The notes: generated from the letters alone by a model not told the origin. DNA of 38,284 bases from Proteiniclasticum aestuarii (GCF_017368455.1 NZ_JAFNJU010000014.1:1-38284); one strand, 5' to 3'; counted from the first letter of the stretch, positions 1 to 8,392 are shown. A program made the numbers and translations.

Positions 1-90
1 AGCCGAGGTCTGTTTGGCATGACCTTACAAGGTGCATTCGCAATTTTTGCAGTGAATGTCAAAAGAACATTGGCTTTAGTCGATAAATAA
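1..90 (+). CDS. transposase, C-terminal fragment (cut by window edge)
   Basis: The window opens inside a reading frame that runs to a TAA at 88-90 and encodes 29 residues beginning SRGLFGMTLQG and ending KRTLALVDK. The R-G-L-x-G-x-x-L-Q pattern followed by a hydrophobic stretch and N-V-K-R resembles the extreme C-terminus of DDE transposases of the IS1182/IS4-like type. No catalytic residue lies in the visible part, so the family is a guess from the tail alone. A strong bidirectional terminator follows at 126-177. Whether the upstream part is intact cannot be seen. Confidence 0.5.
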   Translation, partial: SRGLFGMTLQGAFAIFAVNVKRTLALVDK

Positions 91-125
91 CAGAAGAATA
101 ATACAGGTAAGAGCACCGAATAAAA

Positions 126-177
126 AAGAAAAGAGAGAGAAGTTTCGCATAACTTGCGTTCTTCTCTCTCTTTTCTT
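126..177. terminator. bidirectional terminator between transposase tail and trxB
   Basis: A perfect 17-bp inverted repeat (126-142 with 161-177) carries a smaller CGCA/TGCG pair inside its loop. One arm is purine-rich (A/G) and the other pyrimidine-rich, so it yields a U-rich tail in both directions. It would end transcription of the left-edge transposase and of trxB from the other side. A second small inverted repeat (GCCACT 197-202 with AGTGGC 208-213) lies closer to the trxB stop but lacks a T-run. Confidence 0.75.
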
Positions 178-248
178 CGAGGCAGACTTATTGTGAGCCA
201 CTTTTTCAGTGGCCTCCAAAGAAAACACTCCCTTGCATGCCCAATGTT

Positions 249-1175
249 CTATTCCATTTCTTCCAGATACTTCTCACATGAGATCGCGGCAACTGCACCA
301 TCCGCTGCTGCTGTGATGACCTGTCGGATGGTGGTTTCTCGGATGTCTCCTGCCGCAAACACGCCAGGAACATCGGTCTTCATGTATACATCTGTAATGA
401 TTTCACCAAAGGCGTTCATATTGACCTTCCCCTTGAAGATTTCTGAAATGGGCTCGTATCCTACGAATACAAACACACCATCTACAGGAAAATCACTGAC
501 TTCTTCTGTGATGACATTCTTCACTTTAAGGCCGGTAAGCAGACCGTTTTCTTCCATGGCTTCTTCCACAACCGTGTCCAGAAGGAACTCAATCTTCGGA
601 TTCGCCTTGGTCTTGTCCACCAGATACTGCGCTGCTCTGAATCCCTGACGTCTGTGGATGATGGTCACTTTCGATGCGAATTTGGTCAGATAGAGCGCTT
701 CCTGAAGGGCTGAATCACCTCCGCCGATGACAGCAATAGGCAGATCCGTGTAGAAGTCAGCATCACAGGTGGCACAATAGGATACGCCTCTGCCCCGTAA
801 TTCGATTTCCCCCTTGAATCCGACCATCTTTGGCTGTGCACCTGTTGCGATGATGACGGTCTTCGTCAGGTATTCACCCTTATTGGTGACGATTTTCTTG
901 ATGGTATCGGAAAAGTCCACACTGACGATATCTTCTTTTGTGAACTTCGTATTGAAATGTTCAGCCTGCTTTCTCATCTTATCGGAAAGTTCGGGCCCTG
1001 TAATGCCCAGATCTGTTCCAGGGTAGTTATCCACTTCATAGGTTGTGGCCACCTGACCACCGTATGTGGCTTTTTCTATAAGAAGCGTATCCAGCTTTCC
1101 TCTTCCTGCATATAGTGCTGCGGATAGTCCTGCCGGACCTCCTCCTAATATAATCGTTTCATAAATATGTGACAT
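249..1175 (-). CDS. trxB: thioredoxin reductase (NADPH)
   Basis: This cytosolic flavoenzyme passes electrons from NADPH through FAD and a redox-active disulfide to thioredoxin. The 308-residue length is normal for the low-molecular-weight bacterial class. Visible motifs in order are the FAD-binding GGGPAG (11-16), the redox motif CATC (Cys134 and Cys137), the NADPH-binding GGGDSA (151-156), the 2'-phosphate-binding segment IHRRQGFRA (173-181) and the FAD-contacting FAAGD (273-277). The ATG at 1175 is preceded by a strong GGGGAGGT ribosome-binding site. The gene stands alone, with terminator hairpins on its 3' side. Its promoter carries a palindrome resembling a CsoR-family operator, which suggests metal- or sulfur-responsive control. 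Thioredoxin itself is not in the window. Confidence 0.95.
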   Translation of the reverse strand: MSHIYETIILGGGPAGLSAALYAGRGKLDTLLIEKATYGGQVATTYEVDNYPGTDLGITGPELSDKMRKQAEHFNTKFTKEDIVSVDFSDTIKKIVTNKGEYLTKTVIIATGAQPKMVGFKGEIELRGRGVSYCATCDADFYTDLPIAVIGGGDSALQEALYLTKFASKVTIIHRRQGFRAAQYLVDKTKANPKIEFLLDTVVEEAMEENGLLTGLKVKNVITEEVSDFPVDGVFVFVGYEPISEIFKGKVNMNAFGEIITDVYMKTDVPGVFAAGDIRETTIRQVITAAADGAVAAISCEKYLEEME

Positions 1176-1247
1176 GATTACCTCCCCATGGTTACTTCAA
1201 GATTAATAATAATATAGAATGGAAGTAAATTCCATACCGTACTTAAT

Positions 1248-1276
1248 ATAATATACCCAATCAGGGTATTTGTAAA
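1248..1276 (-). promoter_or_regulatory. trxB promoter with palindrome in the spacer
   Basis: On the minus strand a TTTACA -35 box (1271-1276) and a TATTAT -10 box (1248-1253) are separated by exactly 17 bp. The spacer is filled by the inverted repeat ATACCC-5 nt-GGGTAT (1253-1269). TACCC-N5-GGGTA is the arrangement of several CsoR/CstR-family operators, for example the Bacillus subtilis copZA site as I recall it. A repressor bound here would block RNA polymerase. The promoter is read directly from the sequence; the assignment to a regulator family is inference. Confidence 0.6.
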
Positions 1277-1327
1277 CATATTGCACTCAATTTAATCGAG
1301 CCCATCTCTCCGGAACATCTCCACGCA

Positions 1328-1355
1328 GAAAAAGAGAGCATATGCTCTCTTTTTC
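1328..1355. terminator. terminator downstream of degV
   Basis: A perfect 14+14 palindrome centred at 1341/1342 has a GAGAGC core and an A-tract/T-tract on the outside, so it works in either direction. It sits 31 bp after the degV stop and between degV and the trxB promoter region, separating the two units. Confidence 0.75.
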
Positions 1356-1385
1356 GCTATTTGGAGTGAATAGAATAACACTAAA

Positions 1386-2222
1386 TTAATCAGTAAGTAC
1401 AAAAATACCTACAAGTTTTGGTCCTGCATGGACCCCCAGGACGCATCCCACTTCAATTTCGTGGTAACCGATACCGCTTTTTTCCAGATGACTGATCACC
1501 GCTCTGTTTACTTCACTGTCCAGTGAGTTGATCACAACGACCTTGGAGTCTTTCTTCCTGGGTGTGCTGTCGATAAATGCCAGCAGGGATTTAAGGGCTT
1601 TCTTAGACCCTCTTGCCTTATCCACCATTTCAAGCTTTCCTTCTTTGATGGATATCAGCGGCTTAATGCCTAGGAATCCACCGATGGCGCCCACAGATTT
1701 TGGCACTCTTCCCCCTTTGACAAGATACTCCATGGTATCAAAGGTCACAAGAAGCTTCACTTTTTCAGCTGTTTCCTGAAGTGTTGCAACGACCTCATCC
1801 AGGGTGCCGCCTGCTTTGATCTTTTCTCCCGCTTCCACCAGGGCTAAGAACAGAACCCCTGAGACTCCTTTGGAATCCACTATGGTGATGTCTTCCGTTT
1901 CCAGCATGTCCTTGGCAATCTCAGCAGACTGAATGGTTCCAGACAGCAGCGCAGAAATATGGAAAGAGACGATCTTGTAGCCTTCATCCAGATACTTCTT
2001 GTAGACGTCATGGAATTCCTGCGGATTCACCTGACTGGTGGTTGGAAAGGCACTGCCCTTTTCCACTCCCTCATACATTTCCGTCAAGGTGATGGATTCA
2101 CCATCCTTATAGGACTTGTCACCGATGTGAACAGATAAGGGAAGTACATGTATGTCGTATTTTTCGATCAGTTCCTGAGTCAGGTCACAGGTGCTGTCTG
2201 TGATGAGCTTGATTTTATCCAT
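1386..2222 (-). CDS. DegV family fatty-acid-binding protein
   Basis: DegV proteins bind a fatty acid and, as FakB, present it to the kinase FakA for phosphorylation before phospholipid synthesis. The N-terminal KIKLITDSTCDLTQ, the internal TTSQVNP stretch and the late GxxxGxHAGPKLVG stretch are typical of the family. An ORF begins at 2255, but the ATG at 2222 is preferred because GAGGA lies about 9 nt upstream and the family N-terminus begins at this methionine, giving 278 residues. No fakA kinase is nearby, so the fatty-acid role is inferred from family knowledge alone. The gene has its own promoter (2307-2334) and terminator. Confidence 0.85.
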   Translation of the reverse strand: MDKIKLITDSTCDLTQELIEKYDIHVLPLSVHIGDKSYKDGESITLTEMYEGVEKGSAFPTTSQVNPQEFHDVYKKYLDEGYKIVSFHISALLSGTIQSAEIAKDMLETEDITIVDSKGVSGVLFLALVEAGEKIKAGGTLDEVVATLQETAEKVKLLVTFDTMEYLVKGGRVPKSVGAIGGFLGIKPLISIKEGKLEMVDKARGSKKALKSLLAFIDSTPRKKDSKVVVINSLDSEVNRAVISHLEKSGIGYHEIEVGCVLGVHAGPKLVGIFVLTD

Positions 2223-2306
2223 AATGTTTTTCCTCGCTTCTTTTCTATATTCCATCAGTGGGATCCATTTTGCTACCCTCTGACAGTATAGTTCATACTA
2301 TGTAAA

Positions 2307-2334
2307 AGTATACTGGATGCACTTTGATTATCAA
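2307..2334 (-). promoter_or_regulatory. degV promoter
   Basis: On the minus strand TTGATA (2329-2334) and TATACT (2307-2312) are 16 bp apart, a good sigma-A-type promoter, about 85 bp upstream of the preferred degV start. Short AT-rich inverted repeats lie just downstream, with no clear function. No good terminator is seen after trpP, so some read-through into degV is possible. Confidence 0.5.
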
Positions 2335-2368
2335 AATAAGCTTCAGGAAACTAAGAAAATTTTAAGAT

Positions 2369-2890
2369 TTACACTTCACTCAGCACTTTCATATAGCCTG
2401 CCCGTTCCATTATTTTCTCCATGAAAACAGACAACACGGTGTTCAGAACAGAGGTGGGTAGCACTATGCCAATGAAGAGGTCCATAAACGAAATGGGTGC
2501 TCCACTAATTGCCAGCCCCACGGATAGAAATATCGCTCCGCTGACGATGGTCCCGAATAGTGCGATAATGCTGACTTTCATGAGCCTTGGTATCCTCTGC
2601 CCCATATTTTTATACACGATGAACACGATGGACCCTGTAATGACCTTGTCCACCAGGTTTGCAATCTGTCCTCCAGGAAAAGTGGTCGTGAGCGCTGAGA
2701 TGATACCGCAGACAAGAGCCACAGCTAGGACTTCCCGGTAATTATCCATAAGGAATATGGAGAAGAACATCATGACCAGAAGAAAATCCATTTTCATTCC
2801 ACCTAAGAATGGAATCCCCGGAACAATCTGGTGAAGGATATAGCCGACGGCGATCAGTATAGCGGATAGTGTCATTTTCTTTACATTCAT
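2369..2890 (-). CDS. trpP: tryptophan ECF-type/TrpP membrane transporter
   Basis: This small integral membrane protein of 173 residues has about five hydrophobic segments. It matches the TrpP (YhaG) family of tryptophan transporters, with the characteristic GGMKMDFLLVMMF segment after the first helix and the FPGGQIANLVDK segment in the middle. A TTG at 2908 could extend it by six residues, but AAAGGA is 9 nt before the ATG at 2890, which is the better start. The gene is preceded by a T-box leader whose specifier triplet is UGG (tryptophan), independently supporting the substrate. Known TrpP proteins import tryptophan and the T-box would switch this gene on when tRNA-Trp is uncharged. No tryptophan biosynthesis genes are in the window. 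Confidence 0.85.
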   Translation of the reverse strand: MNVKKMTLSAILIAVGYILHQIVPGIPFLGGMKMDFLLVMMFFSIFLMDNYREVLAVALVCGIISALTTTFPGGQIANLVDKVITGSIVFIVYKNMGQRIPRLMKVSIIALFGTIVSGAIFLSVGLAISGAPISFMDLFIGIVLPTSVLNTVLSVFMEKIMERAGYMKVLSEV

Positions 2891-2984
2891 TTCATTCATT
2901 CCTTTCAAAATAAGAGTGTTCTGCCAGCGTTTTTCGTCATTCAGATTCTTTCACCACATACCGATCCCTCCTTCACCTGATTTT

Positions 2985-3262
2985 TAACGTAAAAAAGACT
3001 CCACCCCATACAGGGCGAAGTCACTCGCGTTGCCACCTGATTTCACGTATCTCAACAAGAAACGTATCTCAATTTCGGATACTAACATATCCTATCCCTT
3101 TTCACGGAAGGCTCCCGTCAGATACTACTCCCTCACTGTAAGGTTTCGCTCCGCCTCTCGAAGGCCCATTCAACAAAAACTGTAATATGGAAGTCCCACC
3201 ATTCTTCCACTCTCTTTGAAAACACGTTTAAGTTTACTCTTCCTCGTCATCGAGTTTGATAT
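2985..3262 (-). promoter_or_regulatory. tryptophan T-box riboswitch leader
   Basis: The minus-strand leader carries the T-box core AGGTGGCAACGCG (3026-3038), which pairs with the tRNA acceptor end in the antiterminator. It is followed by an intrinsic terminator whose 10-bp stem begins at 3022, and by a T-run ending near 2989. In stem I the AGTA loop-E strand, the AGAGAG segment and a GGAAG/CTTCC apical hairpin are visible. Pairing of AAC-UU-AAAC with GUUU-UU-GUU places GAA-UGG in the specifier loop, so the specifier codon is UGG (DNA positions 3166-3168, minus strand). This makes the leader tryptophan-specific, consistent with the downstream trpP. The leader is about 280 nt long. Confidence 0.9.
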
Positions 3263-3269
3263 TTCGTAT

Positions 3270-3298
3270 AGTATACTTCATTTTCCAGATCATTTCAA
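3270..3298 (-). promoter_or_regulatory. promoter of the trpP T-box transcript
   Basis: TTGAAA (3293-3298) and TATACT (3270-3275) on the minus strand are separated by exactly 17 bp. This near-consensus sigma-A promoter places the transcript start about 8 nt before the T-box stem I sequence. Confidence 0.75.
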
Positions 3299-3383
3299 CA
3301 TGAAAATCACATGATTCATGATTCATGATTGACTGCCAAGAGCGAGCTGTTAAGACTTGAATCAGTACAAACGCCTTTCATCT

Positions 3384-3417
3384 AAAAAAGAGATGCTTCA
3401 ATACTGAAGCACCTCTT
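3384..3417 (-). terminator. terminator of the nucleoside transporter operon
   Basis: A 12-bp stem (arms AGAGGTGCTTCA and TGAAGCATCTCT on the minus strand, one G-T pair) with a 4-nt loop is followed by a run of T. It begins 14 bp after the nupQ stop. Between it and the trpP promoter (3300-3383) I see only a short triple repeat of ATGATTC at 3311-3330. Confidence 0.85.
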
Positions 3418-3430
3418 GCACAGTCTATTC

Positions 3431-4396
3431 TTATCTTTGAGATTTATCGTATGGAATACCTTCCGCTTTGGGCGCTCTGGACTTCTTGGAAGTGAAGGCC
3501 AGTACCACCATTGTGGCGATATAAGGCAGCATCTTGTAGTAGGTCTGATTGATTCCCAGATTATTCAGGAATGGAATCAGCGATACGGAATAAGCCAGTG
3601 TTCTCAGGAATGCGAAGAACAGCGCTGCCCAGAAAATCCTTAAAGGCTTCCACTGCCCGAAAATCATAACCGCAAGAGCCAGGAATCCGAATCCGGCAAC
3701 ACCAGTATGCCCATTGACATTTCCATCCATGACACCGACTGAGTAGAAGAACCCTCCTATTCCTGCCAGAACACCGGATATACTGACACCTGCGTATCTC
3801 ATTCTGTAGACGTTGATTCCCACAGAATCCGCAGCATGAGGATGTTCTCCGCAGGCTCTCAGTCTCAGACCGAATCGCGTCTTGTAGAAAACCACCGTGG
3901 CCACTATCAGGAGAAAGAACCCGATATAAACTGTAAGGTAGGTTCTCTGGAAGAACATTTGTCCAAGTACCGGTATCTGACCCAACACAGGCACTTCACG
4001 GATATAGAAATTCATATTAGTGGTGATACCGTCAGAATTGAAAAACATTTTTGAAAACAGCAGAATGACTGCTGGAATCAGCATGTTGATCGCTGTACCA
4101 GTGATGGTCTGATTGGCTTTCATGGTGACCGCTGCAAAAGACAGCAGCAGAGAATAGATGAATCCTGAAACCGCTCCTACGATCATCCCCAGCAGAAGGA
4201 TCGTCTGAGGACCCATCTCTGACCCCTGCACAAAATAGACAAAGAGCGCTCCGAAGAATGCACCGAAGAGCATGATTCCTTCCAGTCCGATATTGATGAC
4301 ACCGCTACGTTCACTGAACATTCCGCCCAGGGCTACCAGAAGGAGTGGAATCGCAACAGGAAGCATATTCTGAATCAGATAATATAAAGTATCCAT
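3431..4396 (-). CDS. nupQ: nucleoside ABC transporter permease NupQ
   Basis: This 321-residue, strongly hydrophobic protein has about eight to ten membrane segments and belongs to the BPD_transp_2 (branched-chain/ribose type) permease family. The segment GGMFSERSGVINIGLEGIMLFGAF is the hallmark of the YufQ/NupQ nucleoside permeases (only a part is quoted: SERSGVINIGLEG). Its ATG shares one base with the stop codon of nupP (TAATG), so the two are translationally coupled. It is the last gene of bmpA-nupO-nupP-nupQ. With NupP it would form the membrane channel through which purine or pyrimidine nucleosides enter the cell. The exact substrate cannot be told from sequence. Confidence 0.9.
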   Translation of the reverse strand: MDTLYYLIQNMLPVAIPLLLVALGGMFSERSGVINIGLEGIMLFGAFFGALFVYFVQGSEMGPQTILLLGMIVGAVSGFIYSLLLSFAAVTMKANQTITGTAINMLIPAVILLFSKMFFNSDGITTNMNFYIREVPVLGQIPVLGQMFFQRTYLTVYIGFFLLIVATVVFYKTRFGLRLRACGEHPHAADSVGINVYRMRYAGVSISGVLAGIGGFFYSVGVMDGNVNGHTGVAGFGFLALAVMIFGQWKPLRIFWAALFFAFLRTLAYSVSLIPFLNNLGINQTYYKMLPYIATMVVLAFTSKKSRAPKAEGIPYDKSQR

Positions 4397-5577
4397 TACT
4401 TATTCGCCTCCTTTGTATCACTGGATGCATCCTTGTCTACGATGCTCTTGGCCTCCGAAACCGCATGCATTTTGTCTCTTCTGGCTTTGATGAATTTTGC
4501 AGCAGCCGAATTCATGATCATGGCAAAGGCTGCGAAATAGATGATGACAGCAATGACGATATCGATGATTTCAGGCTTGTAGCCATAAAGGCTGGCAAGT
4601 GTACCACCTCTCTGGATATGGGATATGAAAACAGAGGAGAAGATGACACCGATGGGGTGCGCATTACCAAGAAGAGCTACGGCAATACCATTGAACCCGT
4701 TGGCTGCAATGATATTGATGGGCTCATAAGTCATGCTGCTGCCCGCGATGGCGGAAGGTGCAAGAATGGCAAAAGCGCCACCGAGTCCTGCCAGACCACC
4801 CGCGATGCCCATAGTCAGAATGATGTTTCTCTTTCCCTTCATCCCAGCATAGTCCGCGGCGAACTTATTGAAACCTGTGGCTTTCAGTTCATATCCGAAA
4901 GTTGTTTTCTGCAATACGATGTACAGAATGATTCCGATGACAATAGCCAGTACAATTCCGAAGTTCACATTGGAACCGGAGATGCCAAGGGAAGGAATCT
5001 GAACCTCACTTGGAAGGTAGGCAGTTCTCGTCATGGAAGACACATACATCTTGCTGTTCCCCTGAATGAGCATATCCACCAGATACATTCCGATGTAGTT
5101 GAACATGATGGAAGTGATGACTTCATTCACGTTGAGGAGTGCTTTGAAGATGCCGGGGATGAATCCCCATAGCATACCTCCGATCATACCTGCAACAATC
5201 GCTGCAACCCAGTGGATTCCCTTGGGCATATCCCACATGAAACCAACATAGAGAGCAAAGTACATCCCCATGGTGTACTGACCGGAAGCACCGATGTTGA
5301 ACAGTCCCATTTTGAAGGCAAAGCCCACAGCCAGACCGGTCATAAGAATCGGTGTGGCGAAATAGAACACGTCTCCGATTCTTCTCAGCCCGCCGGTAAG
5401 GACACTGTTGAAGCCTTTCAGTGCATTGGACGGATCTGCAACAAGCATAACGAGGAATCCGACAATCAGTCCCAGAGCAATGGCTAGTAGCGCTGCCGTA
5501 AATGCTGAGAATCCCTTGCTATGCGTAATGCTTTTTATAGTAAATCCATTTTTCTTTGAATTTGTGTTATCCTGCAT
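4396..5577 (-). CDS. nupP: nucleoside ABC transporter permease NupP
   Basis: This 393-residue membrane permease is the partner of NupQ. About 20 N-terminal residues are polar and cytosolic, then hydrophobic helices alternate with short loops, and the last 30 residues are charged. The segments GLFNIGASGQYTMG and LNVNEVITSIMFNYIG are typical of the YufP/NupP family. The start overlaps the 3' end of nupO by 11 bp and the stop overlaps nupQ by one base, the tight packing expected of subunits made in fixed ratio. The role in nucleoside uptake is assigned from the family and from the full bmpA-nupOPQ gene set. Confidence 0.9.
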   Translation of the reverse strand: MQDNTNSKKNGFTIKSITHSKGFSAFTAALLAIALGLIVGFLVMLVADPSNALKGFNSVLTGGLRRIGDVFYFATPILMTGLAVGFAFKMGLFNIGASGQYTMGMYFALYVGFMWDMPKGIHWVAAIVAGMIGGMLWGFIPGIFKALLNVNEVITSIMFNYIGMYLVDMLIQGNSKMYVSSMTRTAYLPSEVQIPSLGISGSNVNFGIVLAIVIGIILYIVLQKTTFGYELKATGFNKFAADYAGMKGKRNIILTMGIAGGLAGLGGAFAILAPSAIAGSSMTYEPINIIAANGFNGIAVALLGNAHPIGVIFSSVFISHIQRGGTLASLYGYKPEIIDIVIAVIIYFAAFAMIMNSAAAKFIKARRDKMHAVSEAKSIVDKDASSDTKEANK

Positions 5578-7114
5578 GGTTAATCTCCTTTACGGTATTA
5601 CGTTTCGCACCTGACATATATAGACCAAGCTCTTCCACCGTCGTGGTTTTAGGATCAAGTTCTCCGACGATTTCGCCTTCGTACATGACCAGTATTCTGT
5701 CACTGACATCCATGACCTCATCCAGCTCCAGAGAAACCAGAAGAACCGCTTTCCCCGCGTCTCTTCTTTCCACCAGCTGTTTGTGGATGTATTCTATGGC
5801 CCCCACATCAAGCCCTCTTGTAGGCTGTACAGCCACCAGAAGTTCATGTTTCTTGTCGATTTCTCTGGCAAGTATGGCTTTCTGCTGGTTACCTCCAGAC
5901 ATGCTTCTGGCCATGGTAACAGGGCCCTGTCCGCTACGGACATCAAATTTCTCCACCAGCTCTTCCGTGTATTTTCTCATGGCATCGAACTTCAGAAATC
6001 CATGCTTCTGGAAAGCAGGCTCCCAGTATCTCTGAAGAATCATGTTTTCTTCCAGAGAATAATCCAGCACAAGTCCGTGCTTATGTCTGTCTTCGGGAAT
6101 ATGACTCATTCCAGCTTTGGATCGTTCTCTGATGGACGCTTTTGTGATGTCTTTTCCAGCCAGCGTAATGGTTCCGGACGTCATCTTTTCCAGTCCTGTG
6201 AGGGCTGATACGAATTCCGTCTGACCGTTTCCATCAATCCCTGCAAGACAGACGATCTCTCCTGCACGCACATCAAAGGAAACATTCTTGACCGCATTGT
6301 TTTTGTGCGTCTGGCTTGGCACCGTCACGCCTCTTACGGAAAGAACCACGTCCTTAGGCTCTGCAGGTTCCTTCTCCACAGAGAAATTGATGTCTCTACC
6401 TACCATCATTTTGGAAAGCTCTTCCTTGGTGGTATCCTTTACATCCACCGTACCAATATATTTACCTTTGCGTAGAACAGTACACCTGTCAGCCACCTGC
6501 ATGATCTCATTCAGCTTATGTGTAATAAATAAAATTGACTTTCCTTCATCCGCAAAACCACGCATGATCTGCAGAAGCTCTTCGATTTCCTGTGGTGTAA
6601 GGACAGCCGTAGGTTCATCAAAGATCAGAATCTCATTGTCTCTATAAAGCATCTTGAGTATTTCAACTCTCTGCTGCATCCCCACAGAAATCTTCTCGAT
6701 CACTGCATCAGGATTCACCTTCAGTCCGTATTTTTCGCTTAATTCGACAACTTTCTTTCTTGCTTCACTCTTTTCAAGAAAGCCCATTTTATTTGGCTCT
6801 ACCCCTAAAATGATATTCTCAAGAACCGTGAAGATCTCCACCAGTTTGAAATGCTGATGCACCATACCGATTCCTAACGCATTGGCATCATTTGGATTGT
6901 TGATCTTCACAACTTCTCCGTTTTTCCTGATTTCACCTTTTTCAGCCTGATACAGCCCGAAAAGAACACTCATGAGCGTTGATTTTCCTGCTCCGTTTTC
7001 TCCGAGCAGTGCATGGACCTCTCCTTTTTTCAAGGTAAGGGTAATATTGTCGTTCGCGATAATACCGGGGAATTCTTTTGTTATATTTCTCATTTCAATA
7101 ATATAATTATCCAC
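5567..7114 (-). CDS. nupO: nucleoside ABC transporter ATP-binding protein NupO
   Basis: This 515-residue cytosolic protein has two fused ATPase domains, as in sugar and nucleoside importers of the RbsA/YufO type. Domain 1 has Walker A GENGAGKST (38-46), the signature ISVGMQQRVEI and Walker B ILIFDEPTAVL. Domain 2 has a degenerate Walker A (GIDGNGQTE, near 295) with an intact MSGGNQQK signature, the asymmetry usual for this subfamily. The start is a GTG at 7114 with AGAGG about 6 nt upstream. It lies 120 bp after bmpA, from which it is separated by a hairpin, and overlaps nupP by 11 bp. It powers import through NupP/NupQ. Confidence 0.92.
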   Translation of the reverse strand: MDNYIIEMRNITKEFPGIIANDNITLTLKKGEVHALLGENGAGKSTLMSVLFGLYQAEKGEIRKNGEVVKINNPNDANALGIGMVHQHFKLVEIFTVLENIILGVEPNKMGFLEKSEARKKVVELSEKYGLKVNPDAVIEKISVGMQQRVEILKMLYRDNEILIFDEPTAVLTPQEIEELLQIMRGFADEGKSILFITHKLNEIMQVADRCTVLRKGKYIGTVDVKDTTKEELSKMMVGRDINFSVEKEPAEPKDVVLSVRGVTVPSQTHKNNAVKNVSFDVRAGEIVCLAGIDGNGQTEFVSALTGLEKMTSGTITLAGKDITKASIRERSKAGMSHIPEDRHKHGLVLDYSLEENMILQRYWEPAFQKHGFLKFDAMRKYTEELVEKFDVRSGQGPVTMARSMSGGNQQKAILAREIDKKHELLVAVQPTRGLDVGAIEYIHKQLVERRDAGKAVLLVSLELDEVMDVSDRILVMYEGEIVGELDPKTTTVEELGLYMSGAKRNTVKEINHAG

Positions 7115-7153
7115 TTTAACCTCTTCTTATCACTTTATTTTTTAGTTGGAAAA

Positions 7154-7179
7154 TGGGGGAAAACTCTCGCCTTCCCCCA
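7154..7179 (-). terminator. intercistronic hairpin between bmpA and nupO
   Basis: An 8-bp stem (TGGGGGAA with TTCCCCCA) and a 10-nt loop lie between the binding-protein gene and the ATPase gene. A short T-rich stretch follows on the minus strand. Such hairpins commonly lower expression of the downstream subunits or protect the 3' end of the binding-protein message, so it is read here as a partial terminator or mRNA stabiliser. Confidence 0.5.
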
Positions 7180-7237
7180 CTGAAAACTCCTAGATGTATA
7201 GGTTTCATCCAATAATCCAGTGAAATTCACACTTGAA

Positions 7238-8392
7238 CTATCTTACAGAAACACTAACCTTGCTTAATCCAAGATTTGATGTAAGCTCTTCTGCAGTAGC
7301 ATAACCATTGGCATCTGCAACTTCAAATGTTCTTACAAGTTCAACGCTTCCGTCTACAAGTGAAGCGAAAATCTCATCGTATGCAGCTTTGTCGAATGAT
7401 TCGAATCTGTCGAATGCATCCGCACCTTCATCACCGATTACTGTTGTTGGAAGACCAACACCATCGTTCGCAGCGTTGAAGTATGTGGTTTTAGCTGAAT
7501 AAGTAGCCCAGCTGTCTGAGTTGTAGATGGAATCCAGTACAGCAACAACAGAAGCTGCAAGCCCCTTTGTGGCAGATGTGATTACAGTTTCGCTGTCATA
7601 TCTCTGGTCAACGTCAACACCGATCACCTTTCCGTCTGATTCTGCAGCAGCTGACATTACGCTCTTACCAACAGAACCGCCGCATGCGAAGATGACTTCT
7701 ACGCCTTCCTGATACATGGTCTTAGCAGTAGCCTTGTTTGTGTCGGTCTCTTCAAAGTTTCCTGTGTAGTGATAGGTCACTTCGATTGCGCCATCTTCAA
7801 GACCCATTTCGGTAGCTGCAGCTTCAGCACCCTGAAGATATCCGTATCCGAATGCCTGTACAGCAGGAACCGCCATACCACCCATGAATCCAAGATCTGT
7901 CATGCCGTCCATTACAGCAGCATATCCAGCCAGGTAACCTGATTCTTCTTCAGAGTACATGATGCTGGCAACATTTTCCTTGGTTTCGAATGTGGAGTAA
8001 TCCGCTGTATGAGGAGCACCATCAAGAAGAATGAACTTCACTTCAGGATACTTTGTCTGAGCTTCGTATACCGCAACTTCAAACAGGAATCCTGGTGTAA
8101 CGATAACCTCTGCTCCACCCTGAACAGCTAAGTCAATAGCAGCAAGGTAACCTGCGTCGGAAGCTTCTTCCGGCTTATAGTACTTATGTGTGATGTCTTC
8201 TGCTTCCGCAAATTCAACAACACCTTCCCAAGCACCCTGGTTGAATGATTTGTCATCGATATTACCCTTGTCTGTGATCAGTGCGATTTCAAAACCGTCA
8301 GCTCCCGCTTCCCCATCGGTTTCGGATCCGCAACCAGCAAGTACCATACCAACCAACATGATTGACATTAGAATAGCAAGCATTTTTTTCAT
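7238..8392 (-). CDS. bmpA: nucleoside-binding lipoprotein BmpA
   Basis: This is the 384-residue substrate-binding lipoprotein of the nucleoside importer (BMP/Med family, PF02608). The signal peptide MKKMLAILMSIMLVGMVLAG is followed by a lipidated Cys21 in an L-A-G-C lipobox, and an acidic linker comes next. The segment ITDKGNIDDKSFNQGAWEG is the classic BMP N-terminal motif, and EVIFACGGSVGKSV and VIGVDVDQ form part of the sugar/nucleoside pocket. A TTG at 8407 lies inside the ribosome-binding site (GGAGGG), so the ATG at 8392 is the true start. The gene is first in its operon and has its own strong promoter. Confidence 0.92.
   Translation of the reverse strand: MKKMLAILMSIMLVGMVLAGCGSETDGEAGADGFEIALITDKGNIDDKSFNQGAWEGVVEFAEAEDITHKYYKPEEASDAGYLAAIDLAVQGGAEVIVTPGFLFEVAVYEAQTKYPEVKFILLDGAPHTADYSTFETKENVASIMYSEEESGYLAGYAAVMDGMTDLGFMGGMAVPAVQAFGYGYLQGAEAAATEMGLEDGAIEVTYHYTGNFEETDTNKATAKTMYQEGVEVIFACGGSVGKSVMSAAAESDGKVIGVDVDQRYDSETVITSATKGLAASVVAVLDSIYNSDSWATYSAKTTYFNAANDGVGLPTTVIGDEGADAFDRFESFDKAAYDEIFASLVDGSVELVRTFEVADANGYATAEELTSNLGLSKVSVSVR

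Noticed and set aside
154..648. 164-residue plus-strand ORF
   Set aside because: It starts inside the terminator hairpin and runs antisense to trxB; Ser/Thr-rich shadow translation.
3311..3330. tandem ATGATTC repeat, possible CRISPR-like or operator array
   Set aside because: Fewer than three full 7-bp units without spacers; too small to be meaningful.
4345..5172. 275-residue plus-strand ORF
   Set aside because: It lies wholly opposite nupP, has a low-complexity His/Asp/Ser-rich composition and no ribosome-binding site. It is a shadow of a conserved membrane protein gene.
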